Origin: Kribbella turkmenica
Lineage (GTDB): Bacteria > Actinomycetota > Actinomycetes > Propionibacteriales > Kribbellaceae
DNA length: 32,585 nt
Assembly: GCF_004348725.1 (NCBI RefSeq)
Contig: NZ_SMKR01000078.1
Coordinates: forward strand, 1 to 32,585
Reading direction: 5' to 3'
Shown here: in pieces, positions 1 through 7,325 of the stretch
Layout: each line of letters starts with the position of its first letter
Position numbering within the stretch: the stretch's first letter is position 1
Notes under the pieces: generated by a model
Database searches by the model: none
What the model saw: only the letters and a program-made list of their open reading frames with translations
Told to the model about the DNA's origin: nothing
Position numbers and translations under genes: made by a program

Positions 1-2728
1 GCAGATACCCGACCCCGTGCGGCGCGTCGGCGACGTACAGGGTCTGCTTCGGCTTCGGCAGCGGCTTGTGCCGGTACGTCGGTGAAGTGCCCGACATGCG
101 GTGGACGATCCCGTCGACCGCGCCCGTCAGCGTGGTGCCGGTGACCTTCACGTAACCGCGCGAGTCGTTCAGGACGGCGTGCTCACTGCCCTCGATCCGG
201 CCGGCCGCCAGCGTCATACCCCAGCGGTCGTCCATCTGGTCGACCAGTACGCCGATGTCGGTCCGGCGTACGTCGGGCTGCAGGAAACTGCCGGTGAACT
301 GGGCGCGCTGACCGGCGACGACGTGGATGCCGACGCGGTAGTCGGACAGCGAGATCCGGTGGAACTGGTCCCACTCGAGGTCACCCAGGACCAGACCGGT
401 GCCGTGCGCCCGGGTCCAGGCGTCCAGCGCCTGGCGGGACGGTGGCTTGTAGGCCGCCGGCGCCGAGGCCCAAATCGCGTTGTCGAAGGCAACGTTCTCC
501 CAGGTGCCGACGTCGGCGCCGTTGTATGCCCGGGCGCCTTCGAGCAAGGCGGTGCCGTGGACGTTCCGGATGGTCGACGACTCGTGCACCTGGCCGGAGC
601 TCGGTGCGTTGCCGCGGTCGTTCGGCATCGTGCTGATGCCGATGCCGCGGTAGGAGTTCAGCATGGTGACGTCGGCGACGGTCGCCATCATGTAGTTCTC
701 GTTGCCGATCCACGCGCCGCCGGGGATCTCGAACGTGTAGTTGTACGGGACCGGGTCGGCGGCGTTCTGGTCCGGGTAGTAGGTGGTCACGCCGAGGACG
801 CCGGCGCTGCCGCCGATCCGGAACAGGCTCGGCCCGTCGTCGCCGGGGGCGAGGTCGGCGATCACGACGGTGCCGTAGTCCGGGGACCGGCCGTGCTCGC
901 CGCGCAGCGTGCAGAAGGCGTGCACCTCGATCGTGCCGGTCACCCGGTAGCGGCCGGCCGGCAGCCAGACCGTGCCGCCGCCCGCGTCCTGACAGGCGTA
1001 GATCGCCTGCTGGATCGCCTTCGTCGCATCCCGCCGGCCGCTCCGGTCGGCGCCGTACGCGGTCGCGTCGAAGTCCGCGATCACGCCGTCCTCGGTCGGG
1101 TTGGCGGTGGCGACCAGCCGGGGCTCCGGCGCGACGACCGGGGACTCGCGGAGCTGAAGCTCCTTGACGACGAACGACTCGGCGCCGGTCATGGCCACTC
1201 GCACGTACCGGGCCTTGGTGGTCGCGAAGCGGGTCTTGCTGATCTGGTTGGCGCCCGGTGATCCCGTCCGCCCGACTGTGGTGAACCTGGTCCCGTCGTT
1301 GGAGACCTGAACGGTGTAGTCGGGGGAGTGGGCCTGCGCCCATTCGACGCGTACGTCGTTCACCCGACGCGGCTTGCCGAGATCGACCTGCAGCCATGCG
1401 TCGCCCGGACCACTGGTCCAGGCAGTGGTGTGGTCGCGGTCGTTGACCTGGGCAGGCTCGGCACCGCGACTGGCGGTCGCCGTACCCTCGGGGGCGAAGT
1501 TGGTGTCGATCGGCTTGAAAGCGTCCACCTTGGCCTGCAGCGTCCGCAGCGCTTCCTTCACCTGTACGTCGGTGACGTCCGAAGTGGCCGCGATGGCTCG
1601 GGCGTCGTCGATCGCCGCCCGGAGGACTGCCCGGCTGCCGGCCGGATACTGGCCGTCGCGGGTGCCTTCGCGGGCGGCCCGCTCGGCCCGGGCCGCCTCG
1701 GCAATCACGTCGACCAGGCCTTCGGTGACGTCGAGAGCGCCGGCGACCTTGGCGACGCGGACGGCTGCGACCTTGAGGTCGACCGTGCCGTCACCGTTGT
1801 GGATCCGGAAGTCGGCGCCGTTCGAGCGGTTCGTCATCACCGCGTCGGGCAGTGCGAACGTGTGCGTCCTCCAGGTTCCGGTGTCGCCGTAGCTGACGAG
1901 CTCGGAGTTCTTGAACTTCTCCGGGAGGGTCTCGCCGGGAGAGTCGTAGTGCAGACCGAACTGTCCGTTGCCCTGGTCGAAGTAGTCGACGCTGATCAGG
2001 ACCAGGCCGGCGCGGTTGTCGTACAGGTAGGTGTCGCTGACGTTCAGGTAGAAGAAGTTCGTGCCGGGCGACGGCGCGGTGCGGTCCGTCTGCCAGTAGG
2101 GGCGACCGTCCTGAACACCGGTGACCAGGTTCTCCGGACGGTCGCCGGCCCGCGGGCTGATGCGGTTCTGGATCGGTGCCGCGCCGAGTTGCACCGATGC
2201 GCCCGCCGCACTGATCCGGAGGCTCGCGATGGTGATGTCGGCGGACCCGAACAGCCGCAGGTCCGCGCCGCCGAGGCGATCGGTGAAGCCGATGTCGGTG
2301 AGCGCGAACGTGCCCGTCCTCCATCGACCGGTGCCGGCCGGTCGGATGTCGTCGGCGTCCGCCTGCGGGTCGGCGGCGGCGTCGTACTGGAGCTCGAGGG
2401 TGCCTGTGCCGGTGTCCAGGTACGTCACCGTCACCAGCACATCGTCGGTGCCGATCTCGTCGACGTAGTCGCGGTCGACGTCGAACTCCAGATAGCCGGT
2501 GTTCGCGGCCCGGTTCGTCCGCCAGTAGCCGCGGCCCTGCTCGGTGCCTGTCTGAAGCCCAGCGGGATCGTCGCCGGCGGCCGGGAGTACACCGAGGGTG
2601 GTCGGGGCCGGGCCGAGGTCGGCGCCGACCCCGCTCGGGTACATGGTGGCGGCCTCGGCCGGCGGCGCGGCGAGCACACCGGCCAGCACCAGGGCAGGGA
2701 GAATCCCCGCGAGCAGACGTCTGGTCAT
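1..2728 (-). CDS. Secreted multi-domain pectate-lyase-fold protein (3' end outside window)
   Basis: The frame is open from ATG 2728 to the left edge (909 codons read), so the C-terminus is missing. Residues 1-27 form a signal peptide (two Arg, hydrophobic core, Ala-x-Ala cut site), so the protein is exported. Residues about 30-165 and 166-310 are two related beta-sandwich modules, each with a Tyr-Trp-x-Thr-x-Arg segment, probably carbohydrate-binding. About 325-400 is an Ala-rich helical FIVAR-like linker. About 408-526 is an F5/8 type C (discoidin) domain, containing WLQVDLGKPRRV. From about 544 a pectate lyase superfamily beta-helix begins with a DFDATAYGAD segment. A GGAGG lies 9 nt before the ATG. 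Likely role: binding and cutting an extracellular polysaccharide; the substrate cannot be told. It could be catalytic or only a beta-helix binding protein. Confidence 0.88.
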   Translation of the reverse strand, partial: MTRRLLAGILPALVLAGVLAAPPAEAATMYPSGVGADLGPAPTTLGVLPAAGDDPAGLQTGTEQGRGYWRTNRAANTGYLEFDVDRDYVDEIGTDDVLVTVTYLDTGTGTLELQYDAAADPQADADDIRPAGTGRWRTGTFALTDIGFTDRLGGADLRLFGSADITIASLRISAAGASVQLGAAPIQNRISPRAGDRPENLVTGVQDGRPYWQTDRTAPSPGTNFFYLNVSDTYLYDNRAGLVLISVDYFDQGNGQFGLHYDSPGETLPEKFKNSELVSYGDTGTWRTHTFALPDAVMTNRSNGADFRIHNGDGTVDLKVAAVRVAKVAGALDVTEGLVDVIAEAARAERAAREGTRDGQYPAGSRAVLRAAIDDARAIAATSDVTDVQVKEALRTLQAKVDAFKPIDTNFAPEGTATASRGAEPAQVNDRDHTTAWTSGPGDAWLQVDLGKPRRVNDVRVEWAQAHSPDYTVQVSNDGTRFTTVGRTGSPGANQISKTRFATTKARYVRVAMTGAESFVVKELQLRESPVVAPEPRLVATANPTEDGVIADFDATAYGADRSGRRDATKAIQQAIYACQDAGGGTVWLPAGRYRVTGTIEVHAFCTLRGEHGRSPDYGTVVIADLAPGDDGPSLFRIGGSAGVLGVTTYYPDQNAADPVPYNYTFEIPGGAWIGNENYMMATVADVTMLNSYRGIGISTMPNDRGNAPSSGQVHESSTIRNVHGTALLEGARAYNGADVGTWENVAFDNAIWASAPAAYKPPSRQALDAWTRAHGTGLVLGDLEWDQFHRISLSDYRVGIHVVAGQRAQFTGSFLQPDVRRTDIGVLVDQMDDRWGMTLAAGRIEGSEHAVLNDSRGYVKVTGTTLTGAVDGIVHRMSGTSPTYRHKPLPKPKQTLYVADAPHGVGYL

Positions 2729-2842
2729 GCTGAAACCTCCAGGTGGCGGGCCGGAAGTACACGCTGGCAGGTGCTGCGCGGATAAGTTAAACCAAGCGTG
2801 TTACTTATTCAAGAGTCTGTGCTCCGGTCCGCGACCTGGGCT

Positions 2843-3682
2843 CTAACTGAACGCGGCCACGTTGCTTTTGGCCCAGTCGGCGAAGGTTGTGGCCGGACGG
2901 CCCAGGAGGCGTTCGGTGTCTGGGCTGACCGATCGCTCGGCGGCGGTCGGCGTACCGAGGATGCCGAGGGTGGACTCGACGACCGGCTCGGGCATGAAGG
3001 TGAGCATCCGGCTTCTCGCCTCGGCGCGCGTCAGTTCGACGAACTCGACCGGCTCGCCGACAGCGTTCGCGATCGCGTCGGACTGCTGACGCGGTGAGAC
3101 CGGCTCCGGCCCGGTCAGGGTGTAGACGCTGCCAGTGTGGCCCGGTTCTCGCAGGACCGCGGCGGCAACCTCGGCGATGTCGGCCGGGTCGACCGCGGGC
3201 AGCGCGACGTCGGCGAACGGCGCCTCGAGCACGCGACGGGTGCGGACCGAATCCGCCCACTGGAACGCGTTCGAGCTGAAATTGCCCGGCCGGAGGATGG
3301 TCCATTCCAGACCGGACATCGCGACCGCGTCCTCGAAGTTCGAAGGGTGCCGCTGAGTACCCACGCCCTGCGAGGACAGCAGCACGACCCGCCGGACACC
3401 GGCGGCGCGGACGACGGTCAGGACCTTGCCGAGGTCGCCGCTCGCGAGGAAGCCGGGGGCGGTCAGCAGGAACGCCGCTTCGGCTCCGTCGAGGGCCGGC
3501 TTCAAACTCTCCGGCTCGGTCAGATCAGCCGGGAGGCGCCGGACTCCGCCGGCACCCGATGCCGGCCCGCTTTCTCCCGCGGGGATCGTCCGCGACACCG
3601 CTGCCACCTGCTCGCCGGCGGCAGCGAGGGCGGCTATCAGCGGGCGGCCGACGTTTCCGGTAGCACCGGTTACCACGATCAT
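2843..3682 (-). CDS. NmrA/SDR-like NAD(P)-binding oxidoreductase
   Basis: This 279-aa protein begins with a beta strand and the dinucleotide-binding motif TGATGNVG (residues 5-12), typical of NmrA-type atypical SDRs such as quinone oxidoreductase QOR2 or sugar-epimerase-like proteins. A conserved LRPGNF segment lies near the middle, where NmrA proteins carry it. The usual Tyr-x3-Lys catalytic pair is not evident, which is normal for the NmrA branch; it may act as a redox sensor or quinone/aldehyde reductase. The start is ATG 3682 with AGGAG 5 nt upstream. It is divergent from the HxlR regulator at 3771, an arrangement common for HxlR-controlled NAD(P)-binding genes, so it is probably induced by electrophiles or quinones. 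Substrate unknown. Confidence 0.9.
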   Translation of the reverse strand: MIVVTGATGNVGRPLIAALAAAGEQVAAVSRTIPAGESGPASGAGGVRRLPADLTEPESLKPALDGAEAAFLLTAPGFLASGDLGKVLTVVRAAGVRRVVLLSSQGVGTQRHPSNFEDAVAMSGLEWTILRPGNFSSNAFQWADSVRTRRVLEAPFADVALPAVDPADIAEVAAAVLREPGHTGSVYTLTGPEPVSPRQQSDAIANAVGEPVEFVELTRAEARSRMLTFMPEPVVESTLGILGTPTAAERSVSPDTERLLGRPATTFADWAKSNVAAFS

Positions 3683-3721
3683 GTTCGCTCCTGTGTCAGT
3701 TCTTGTGCTTGACTGACGAGG

Positions 3722-3760
3722 ACGCTACTTGCGTAGGCATAGTAGGTACCTAGAGGAAAG
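3722..3760. promoter_or_regulatory. Divergent promoter/operator region with two palindromes
   Basis: Between the divergent genes are two short perfect inverted repeats: CTAC-TTGC-GTAG at 3725-3736 and TAGGTACCTA at 3743-3752, with centres 17 bp apart. TAGCGT (3727 to 3722 on the minus strand) could be the -10 box of the NmrA-like gene, so the first palindrome would overlap its promoter. GAGGAAAG at 3753-3760 is the ribosome binding site for the HxlR gene at 3771. Binding of the HxlR dimer here is inferred from position and symmetry. Confidence 0.45.
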
Positions 3761-3770
3761 TACTGGGATT

Positions 3771-4154
3771 GTGATCGAGAGCACAGCGGTTGATCCGGTG
3801 CAGGCATGCCCGATCGCGCCGGTGGTCGACGTGGTGTTCAGCCGGTGGACGACGCCGATCCTGTGGACGCTGAACGAGTACGGGCGGCAGCGGTTCGTGG
3901 AGCTCGAGCGGCGGATCGGGGTGATCACGCCGAAGGTGCTGACGCAGCGGTTGCGGCAGTTGGAACGTGACGGCCTGATCGAGCGCACCTACTACCCGGA
4001 GGTGCCGCCGCGGGTGGAGTACGAGATCAGCGACCTCGGCCGCAGTCTCGCGCCGTTGTTCCACTCACTGGCGGACTGGTCGCCGAACCTGGCCAAGGTC
4101 GAGGAGGCCCGCCGGCGGTACGACGACCACGAGCCGGCCCATCGCCGTCCCTGA
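3771..4154 (+). CDS. HxlR-family winged-helix transcriptional regulator
   Basis: A 127-aa protein with the HxlR signature: an N-terminal Cys-Pro (residues about 12-13) followed by a winged helix that includes FSRWTTPILW, the recognition region ITPKVLTQRLRQLERDGLI and the wing YPEVPPRVEYEISDLGRSL. HxlR dimers respond to electrophiles, quinones or disulfide stress, often through the N-terminal Cys. GTG 3771 is chosen because GAGGAAAG lies 10 nt upstream; a TTG at 3729 would add 14 residues of non-conserved sequence that cross the operator. It probably regulates itself and the divergent NmrA-like gene. The ligand is unknown. Confidence 0.9.
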   Translation: MIESTAVDPVQACPIAPVVDVVFSRWTTPILWTLNEYGRQRFVELERRIGVITPKVLTQRLRQLERDGLIERTYYPEVPPRVEYEISDLGRSLAPLFHSLADWSPNLAKVEEARRRYDDHEPAHRRP

Positions 4155-4166
4155 CTGTCCGCGCAC

Positions 4167-4583
4167 TCAAGCGACACCGACCAGGACCCGTTCGGGAGTC
4201 GGCTGCAGCTGGTCGAGCAGGGTGAAGAAGTGGGTGGCGGCGTCGCTGAGGCGGAGCAGACCGGCCTCGTGCGACTGCCAGCCGAACTCGAGCTCCCCGT
4301 CGATGGTGCGCTCGTCGAACGGTACGGCGTACCGGCTGAGCGTCGCCCGGGCCGGGCCGGTCCGCGGGTGGTGGTCACCGCAGCCGCACTCGGCCGCGAT
4401 CGTGATCGTGGTCAGGGCGTCGGCGGGGAAGCGGCTGATCCGCAGCGTGGTGCCGCGCGCGGTGAACCGGGTGATCGTCGCGTCGTTCAGTTGCACGAGC
4501 AGCTCGACGGGGACGGCGTGCGAGCCGGGCAGCAGCCGGAGGCCGCGGGACGCGAGCAGATCGGCGAAGGCCGGGAGATTCAT
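4167..4583 (-). CDS. Uncharacterised 138-aa protein downstream of a poly-Cys leader
   Basis: I do not recognise this family. The protein is soluble, with no signal peptide or membrane span. Visible features are a Cys-Gly-Cys-Gly-Asp-His-His segment near residues 65-71, which could bind metal, and an amphipathic C-terminus rich in Leu. Start ATG 4583 has AGGA 8 nt upstream. It ends 12 nt from the stop of the convergent HxlR gene. The upstream region carries a short leader ORF with four consecutive Cys codons and a hairpin (4646-4697), which suggests expression tied to cysteine supply and hence a possible role in sulfur or thiol metabolism. That role is inferred from the leader only. Confidence 0.7.
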   Translation of the reverse strand: MNLPAFADLLASRGLRLLPGSHAVPVELLVQLNDATITRFTARGTTLRISRFPADALTTITIAAECGCGDHHPRTGPARATLSRYAVPFDERTIDGELEFGWQSHEAGLLRLSDAATHFFTLLDQLQPTPERVLVGVA

Positions 4584-4645
4584 GCGGAAGATCCTGTGAG
4601 TGCTGGTGTCGGCGGGCGGGCCACGGAAAAGGGGCAGGGCCTCGT

Positions 4646-4661
4646 GCGCCGGGAACGGCGC
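4646..4661 (-). promoter_or_regulatory. Hairpin after the poly-Cys leader ORF (candidate attenuator)
   Basis: On the minus strand GCGCCG-TTCC-CGGCGC forms a perfect 6-bp stem with a 4-nt loop. It starts 3 nt after the stop codon of the poly-Cys leader ORF and is followed about 16 nt later by a short T run (CCCCTTTTCC), before the downstream gene at 4583. This is the expected place for a structure whose formation depends on ribosome position. The T run is too weak to call it a classic intrinsic terminator. Confidence 0.45.
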
Positions 4662-4664
4662 GCG

Positions 4665-4697
4665 TCAGCGACGACAGCAACAACACAGCATGTGCAT
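4665..4697 (-). CDS. Poly-cysteine leader peptide MHMLCCCCRR (leaderless uORF)
   Basis: ATG 4697 opens a 10-codon ORF reading MHMLCCCCRR, with Cys codons TGT TGT TGC TGT, then CGT CGC TGA. An in-frame ATG at 4709 would give 14 residues (MIFG added), but the promoter boxes at 4705-4733 place transcription start at or next to ATG 4697, making it leaderless. Leaderless poly-Cys sORFs are known in mycobacteria to act as cysteine-responsive attenuators of the genes behind them. Stalling at the Cys run when Cys-tRNA is scarce would alter folding of the hairpin at 4646-4661 and so control the gene at 4583. The ORF and motif are seen directly; the attenuation mechanism is inferred. Confidence 0.65.
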   Translation of the reverse strand: MHMLCCCCRR

Positions 4698-4704
4698 GCC
4701 GAAG

Positions 4705-4733
4705 ATCATGACAGCTCGGCCCGGACCTGCCAA
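4705..4733 (-). promoter_or_regulatory. Promoter of the poly-Cys leader
   Basis: On the minus strand TTGGCA (4733-4728) is followed by a 17-bp spacer and CATGAT (4710-4705), 5/6 matches to TTGACA and TATAAT-like/TANNNT boxes in correct spacing. Seven nt separate the -10 box from ATG 4697, placing transcription start at the start codon. Confidence 0.5.
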
Positions 4734-4784
4734 ACACCGTCCGCCATCTGGAACAGCTGTCCGTGAGCCGGCGGTGCGCTGGAC

Positions 4785-4802
4785 CCTCCGGTCACCGGAG
4801 GT
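4785..4802 (+). promoter_or_regulatory. Palindrome enclosing the Shine-Dalgarno of the BtrH-like gene
   Basis: CCTCCGG-TCA-CCGGAGG (4785-4801) is a perfect 7-bp inverted repeat with a 3-nt loop. Its right arm is the Shine-Dalgarno (GGAGGT, 4797-4802), so the RNA would fold the ribosome binding site into a stem. It could equally be a DNA operator. Confidence 0.5.
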
Positions 4803-4816
4803 ACCACGATGTCAGC

Positions 4817-5773
4817 GTGCAGCACTGCGAAACGACAACTCTGGGTGTCCTGCTCGAGCACCTGGACATCGACCTGTCCGAACCCATGCTCTTCGGCCTG
4901 GGCTCGGGCCTGTCGTTCATCTACTGGGACAGCAAGGCCGTCGGGTTTCCGTTCCTGGGCGGCCGGGTCAAGCCGTTCGAGCTCACCAGAAACCTCGCCG
5001 CCGTTCTCGACCTGGACCTTGCCGTCGACGAGACCAGCTCGCCGCGGAAGGCGTGGAGAACCGTGGCGGCCCTGCTTGATGCCGGCCAGCCGGTCGGGCT
5101 GCAGCTCGACAGCTACTACCTGGACTACTTCAGCTCGAAGGTGCATTTCGGCGGGCATGTCGTGGCCATGCGCGGGTACGACGACCAGACCGCGTACCTG
5201 GTGGACACCGAGCAGCAGGGCGGAACGGTGTCCACCAGCCTTCGCAGTCTCGCCGACGCCCGGGCCGCGCGCGGCCCGATGACGGCGAAACACCGGTCCT
5301 TCACGCTTGCTGCTCCACGCGCGTTGCCGTCACCACGAGCCCGGATCGTCCCTGCCGTCACCGCCTGCGCCGAGGCGTTCCTCGACCCGCCGATCGCCAA
5401 CCTCGGCCACCGCGGCATCGAGAAGGCCGGCAGGCTGATCCGCACCTGGCTCCAGCGCACCGGCGACCCACAACGGGACCTGCCGCAGGCCGCGCTCCTG
5501 ATGGAGAAGGCAGGTACCGGCGGCGCACTGTTCCGGAACCTCTACCGGGACTTCCTCGGCGAATGCGTCAACCTGCTCGACAGCCACCACCTGCGCACGG
5601 GCCACGCGCACTACACCGAAGCCGCCACCCTGTGGACCGACGTCGCGGCCCTGATCGCCGAAGCGGGACAGACGGGTGACCCACAACACCTGCACCAGGC
5701 AGGCGACATCCTCGCGGAGCTCTCCCGCCTCGAGCGAGCGGCCATGCAAGCGCTCAGCTGCCTCGGCAGCTGA
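4817..5773 (+). CDS. BtrH-like protein (BtrH N-terminal domain plus DUF4872)
   Basis: This matches the BtrH N-terminal family by its opening His-Cys (residues 3-4), the LLEHLDIDLSE helix, GLGSGLSFIYW and a GGHVVAMRGYDD segment. The fold is papain/C39-like; Cys4, His114 and Asp130 are placed as a catalytic triad. The C-terminal half is all-helical, as in DUF4872. BtrH of butirosin biosynthesis transfers a gamma-glutamyl-aminohydroxybutyryl group from a carrier protein to an aminoglycoside. No carrier protein, aminotransferase or glycosyltransferase is nearby, so the substrate here is unknown. The start is uncertain: GTG 4817 keeps His-Cys but is 14 nt from GGAGG; ATG 4809 is ideally spaced (6 nt) but out of frame; GTG 4763 would add sequence that looks non-coding. 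A small indel at the extreme 5' end is possible. Confidence 0.85.
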   Translation: MQHCETTTLGVLLEHLDIDLSEPMLFGLGSGLSFIYWDSKAVGFPFLGGRVKPFELTRNLAAVLDLDLAVDETSSPRKAWRTVAALLDAGQPVGLQLDSYYLDYFSSKVHFGGHVVAMRGYDDQTAYLVDTEQQGGTVSTSLRSLADARAARGPMTAKHRSFTLAAPRALPSPRARIVPAVTACAEAFLDPPIANLGHRGIEKAGRLIRTWLQRTGDPQRDLPQAALLMEKAGTGGALFRNLYRDFLGECVNLLDSHHLRTGHAHYTEAATLWTDVAALIAEAGQTGDPQHLHQAGDILAELSRLERAAMQALSCLGS

Positions 5774-5790
5774 GCCCGGAGCGGGTCGGG

Positions 5791-7137
5791 TCAGTCCGCC
5801 TTCTTGCCGAACATGATCTCGTCCCAGCTGGGCACGCTGGCGCGCTTGTTGGTGCGCCGAGCGGCTTTCTTCTTCGGCTCCGCCTGCTCCTCGGCCGCAG
5901 CCGGCTCGCTCGCCGTGGTGGCCGGGGGCTCAGGTGCGGCCTTGGCTGCGGCCGTCACCTGCACGGGGTCGAGCTCGGGCTGAGCAGGCTTGGGCTGAAC
6001 CGGGGCCGAGTCGGCCTGGACCGGCTCAGGTTGTGGAGCCGACCGCTCGTCCGAGGGACGCCGGGCAGCCGGGGCGCCGCGATCATGCGCGGGCAGCCGG
6101 TCAGAAGCCGGCCTCCGCTCGGGTGCCGACGGCCGGTCGGGGGTGATGCGGCGTTCGGTGAACGGGGTCTCGGGGGCGGACGCGCGTTCCTCCGGGGGAG
6201 TGACGATGGCAGCCTCGGCCGGAACGTCGGTGGGACGCTCGACGGCGCGGACGGACGGTCGCAGGGCCGGCGGCTGCTCGATCGGTACGTCGATCAGCGT
6301 CGGCTCGTCGTCCGGGTTCGGCACCGAGTGGACCCGGCGCGGGCCACGCTCGACGTCCCGGGAGGCGCCGGCTTCGCGGGGCGCCGGGTGGTTGCGGCGG
6401 GGCAGGCTGACGGTGTCCTCGAAGCCGGCCTCGTAGCTGTCGGCGCCGTGATCGGGCGCGACCGACAGGTCGATGTCGGCGACCGCGGACAGTCGGCGTT
6501 CGCCGGGCTGCGGCTGGACCGGCGGCGGCAGCACCTGAGCCTGCTCGCCGACCAGCCAGCGGGCCTCGTCGTCGTCGGGGACCGCGTACCGCCCGGGGGC
6601 GTCGTACGCGAACATCGCGATCTTCTCATCCTTCTTCTCCGCCTCGTCCGCGCCCTCGACGAAGTAGGAGACGCGGACCGCCCAGCGGCCATCGTCGCGC
6701 CGCCAGGCGTCCCACTCGGCCGACGCCGGGTCGACCTGACGGGTGCGCAGCCGCTCGGTCACCCACGCACCGAGGTTGCGGGTCGGAGCGTCGGCGCCGC
6801 CGCGCCGGCGGACGGACGCGCGTTGAGCCAGGCTGGCGATGTGGTCCCGCTCGGCCAGGACCGGGCCGGCGAACGCCATCACGCGTTCCATCGGCATCTG
6901 GGCGACGGCAGCGACCGCCTCGGGACTTTCGCCGGCGCGGATACGAGCCTGGATGTCTCGTGGGCGCAGCGCGCTCTCCATTTGAATCTCCAGCTGGCCG
7001 AGTCGGGCACGGTCGCCGCGGAGGGCCGCACGCAACCGGTCGTCGACCGGAACGGCGAACTCCTCACCCGTCTCCGCCATCGCCAGGACGAGTTGCTTTC
7101 CGTCCTGGCTCAGACCGACGAGCCTCGCCTCGCGCAT
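5791..7137 (-). CDS. sepH: Cell division protein SepH (DUF3071)
   Basis: A 448-aa protein with an N-terminal DUF3071 domain (about 1-165) including a helix-turn-helix-like segment around residues 57-90, a long acidic, Pro-rich and disordered linker (about 200-420), and the short conserved C-terminal motif SVPSWDEIMFG preceded by a basic KKKAARR stretch. This is the SepH architecture: in Streptomyces and mycobacteria SepH binds FtsZ directly and stimulates its assembly at division septa. It acts in the cytoplasm at the Z-ring. Start ATG 7137 has GGAGAA and AAGG upstream. The gene is transcribed alone; pepN lies upstream in the same direction but 188 nt away. Confidence 0.93.
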   Translation of the reverse strand: MREARLVGLSQDGKQLVLAMAETGEEFAVPVDDRLRAALRGDRARLGQLEIQMESALRPRDIQARIRAGESPEAVAAVAQMPMERVMAFAGPVLAERDHIASLAQRASVRRRGGADAPTRNLGAWVTERLRTRQVDPASAEWDAWRRDDGRWAVRVSYFVEGADEAEKKDEKIAMFAYDAPGRYAVPDDDEARWLVGEQAQVLPPPVQPQPGERRLSAVADIDLSVAPDHGADSYEAGFEDTVSLPRRNHPAPREAGASRDVERGPRRVHSVPNPDDEPTLIDVPIEQPPALRPSVRAVERPTDVPAEAAIVTPPEERASAPETPFTERRITPDRPSAPERRPASDRLPAHDRGAPAARRPSDERSAPQPEPVQADSAPVQPKPAQPELDPVQVTAAAKAAPEPPATTASEPAAAEEQAEPKKKAARRTNKRASVPSWDEIMFGKKAD

Positions 7138-7276
7138 TGACCTTGTTCTCCTGTGCGGTTCTCGACAGTCTCTCCCGGGACGTGCTGCCTGACCAAGACC
7201 GGCGCGCCGTGCCGCGCGGTCATTGTGGAGGTTACGTCACGAAAACACATCGTGCCTGCTCACAAGGGTCCTTATG

Positions 7277-7312
7277 ATCACACCAGTCACAGTAGTCACA
7301 ACACGGTGTGAC
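7277..7312. repeat. Array of three direct and one inverted GTCACA elements
   Basis: RTCACA occurs at 7277-7282, 7286-7291 and 7295-7300 with an exact 9-bp period, followed by the inverted copy TGTGAC at 7307-7312. The array lies in the 188-bp gap between the pepN stop and sepH start, about 140-175 bp upstream of sepH. Such phased repeats suggest a regulator binding array, but I do not recognise the motif. The rest of the gap (7138-7276) holds no recognisable gene. Confidence 0.4.
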
Positions 7313-7325
7313 CGCGACCGGCCGG

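Noticed and set aside
101-2785. Plus-strand open frames (386 and 485 codons) opposite the pectate-lyase-like gene
   Set aside because: The minus strand gives a coherent signal peptide and known domains over the whole length; these are shadows.
4620-4645. Intrinsic terminator after the poly-Cys hairpin
   Set aside because: The T run is only four bases and about 16 nt from the stem; not a normal intrinsic terminator.
4809-5282. A frame from the well-spaced ATG 4809
   Set aside because: Its translation is Ser/Thr/Arg-rich with no family features, while the other frame carries the BtrH motifs; kept only as a possible indel hint.
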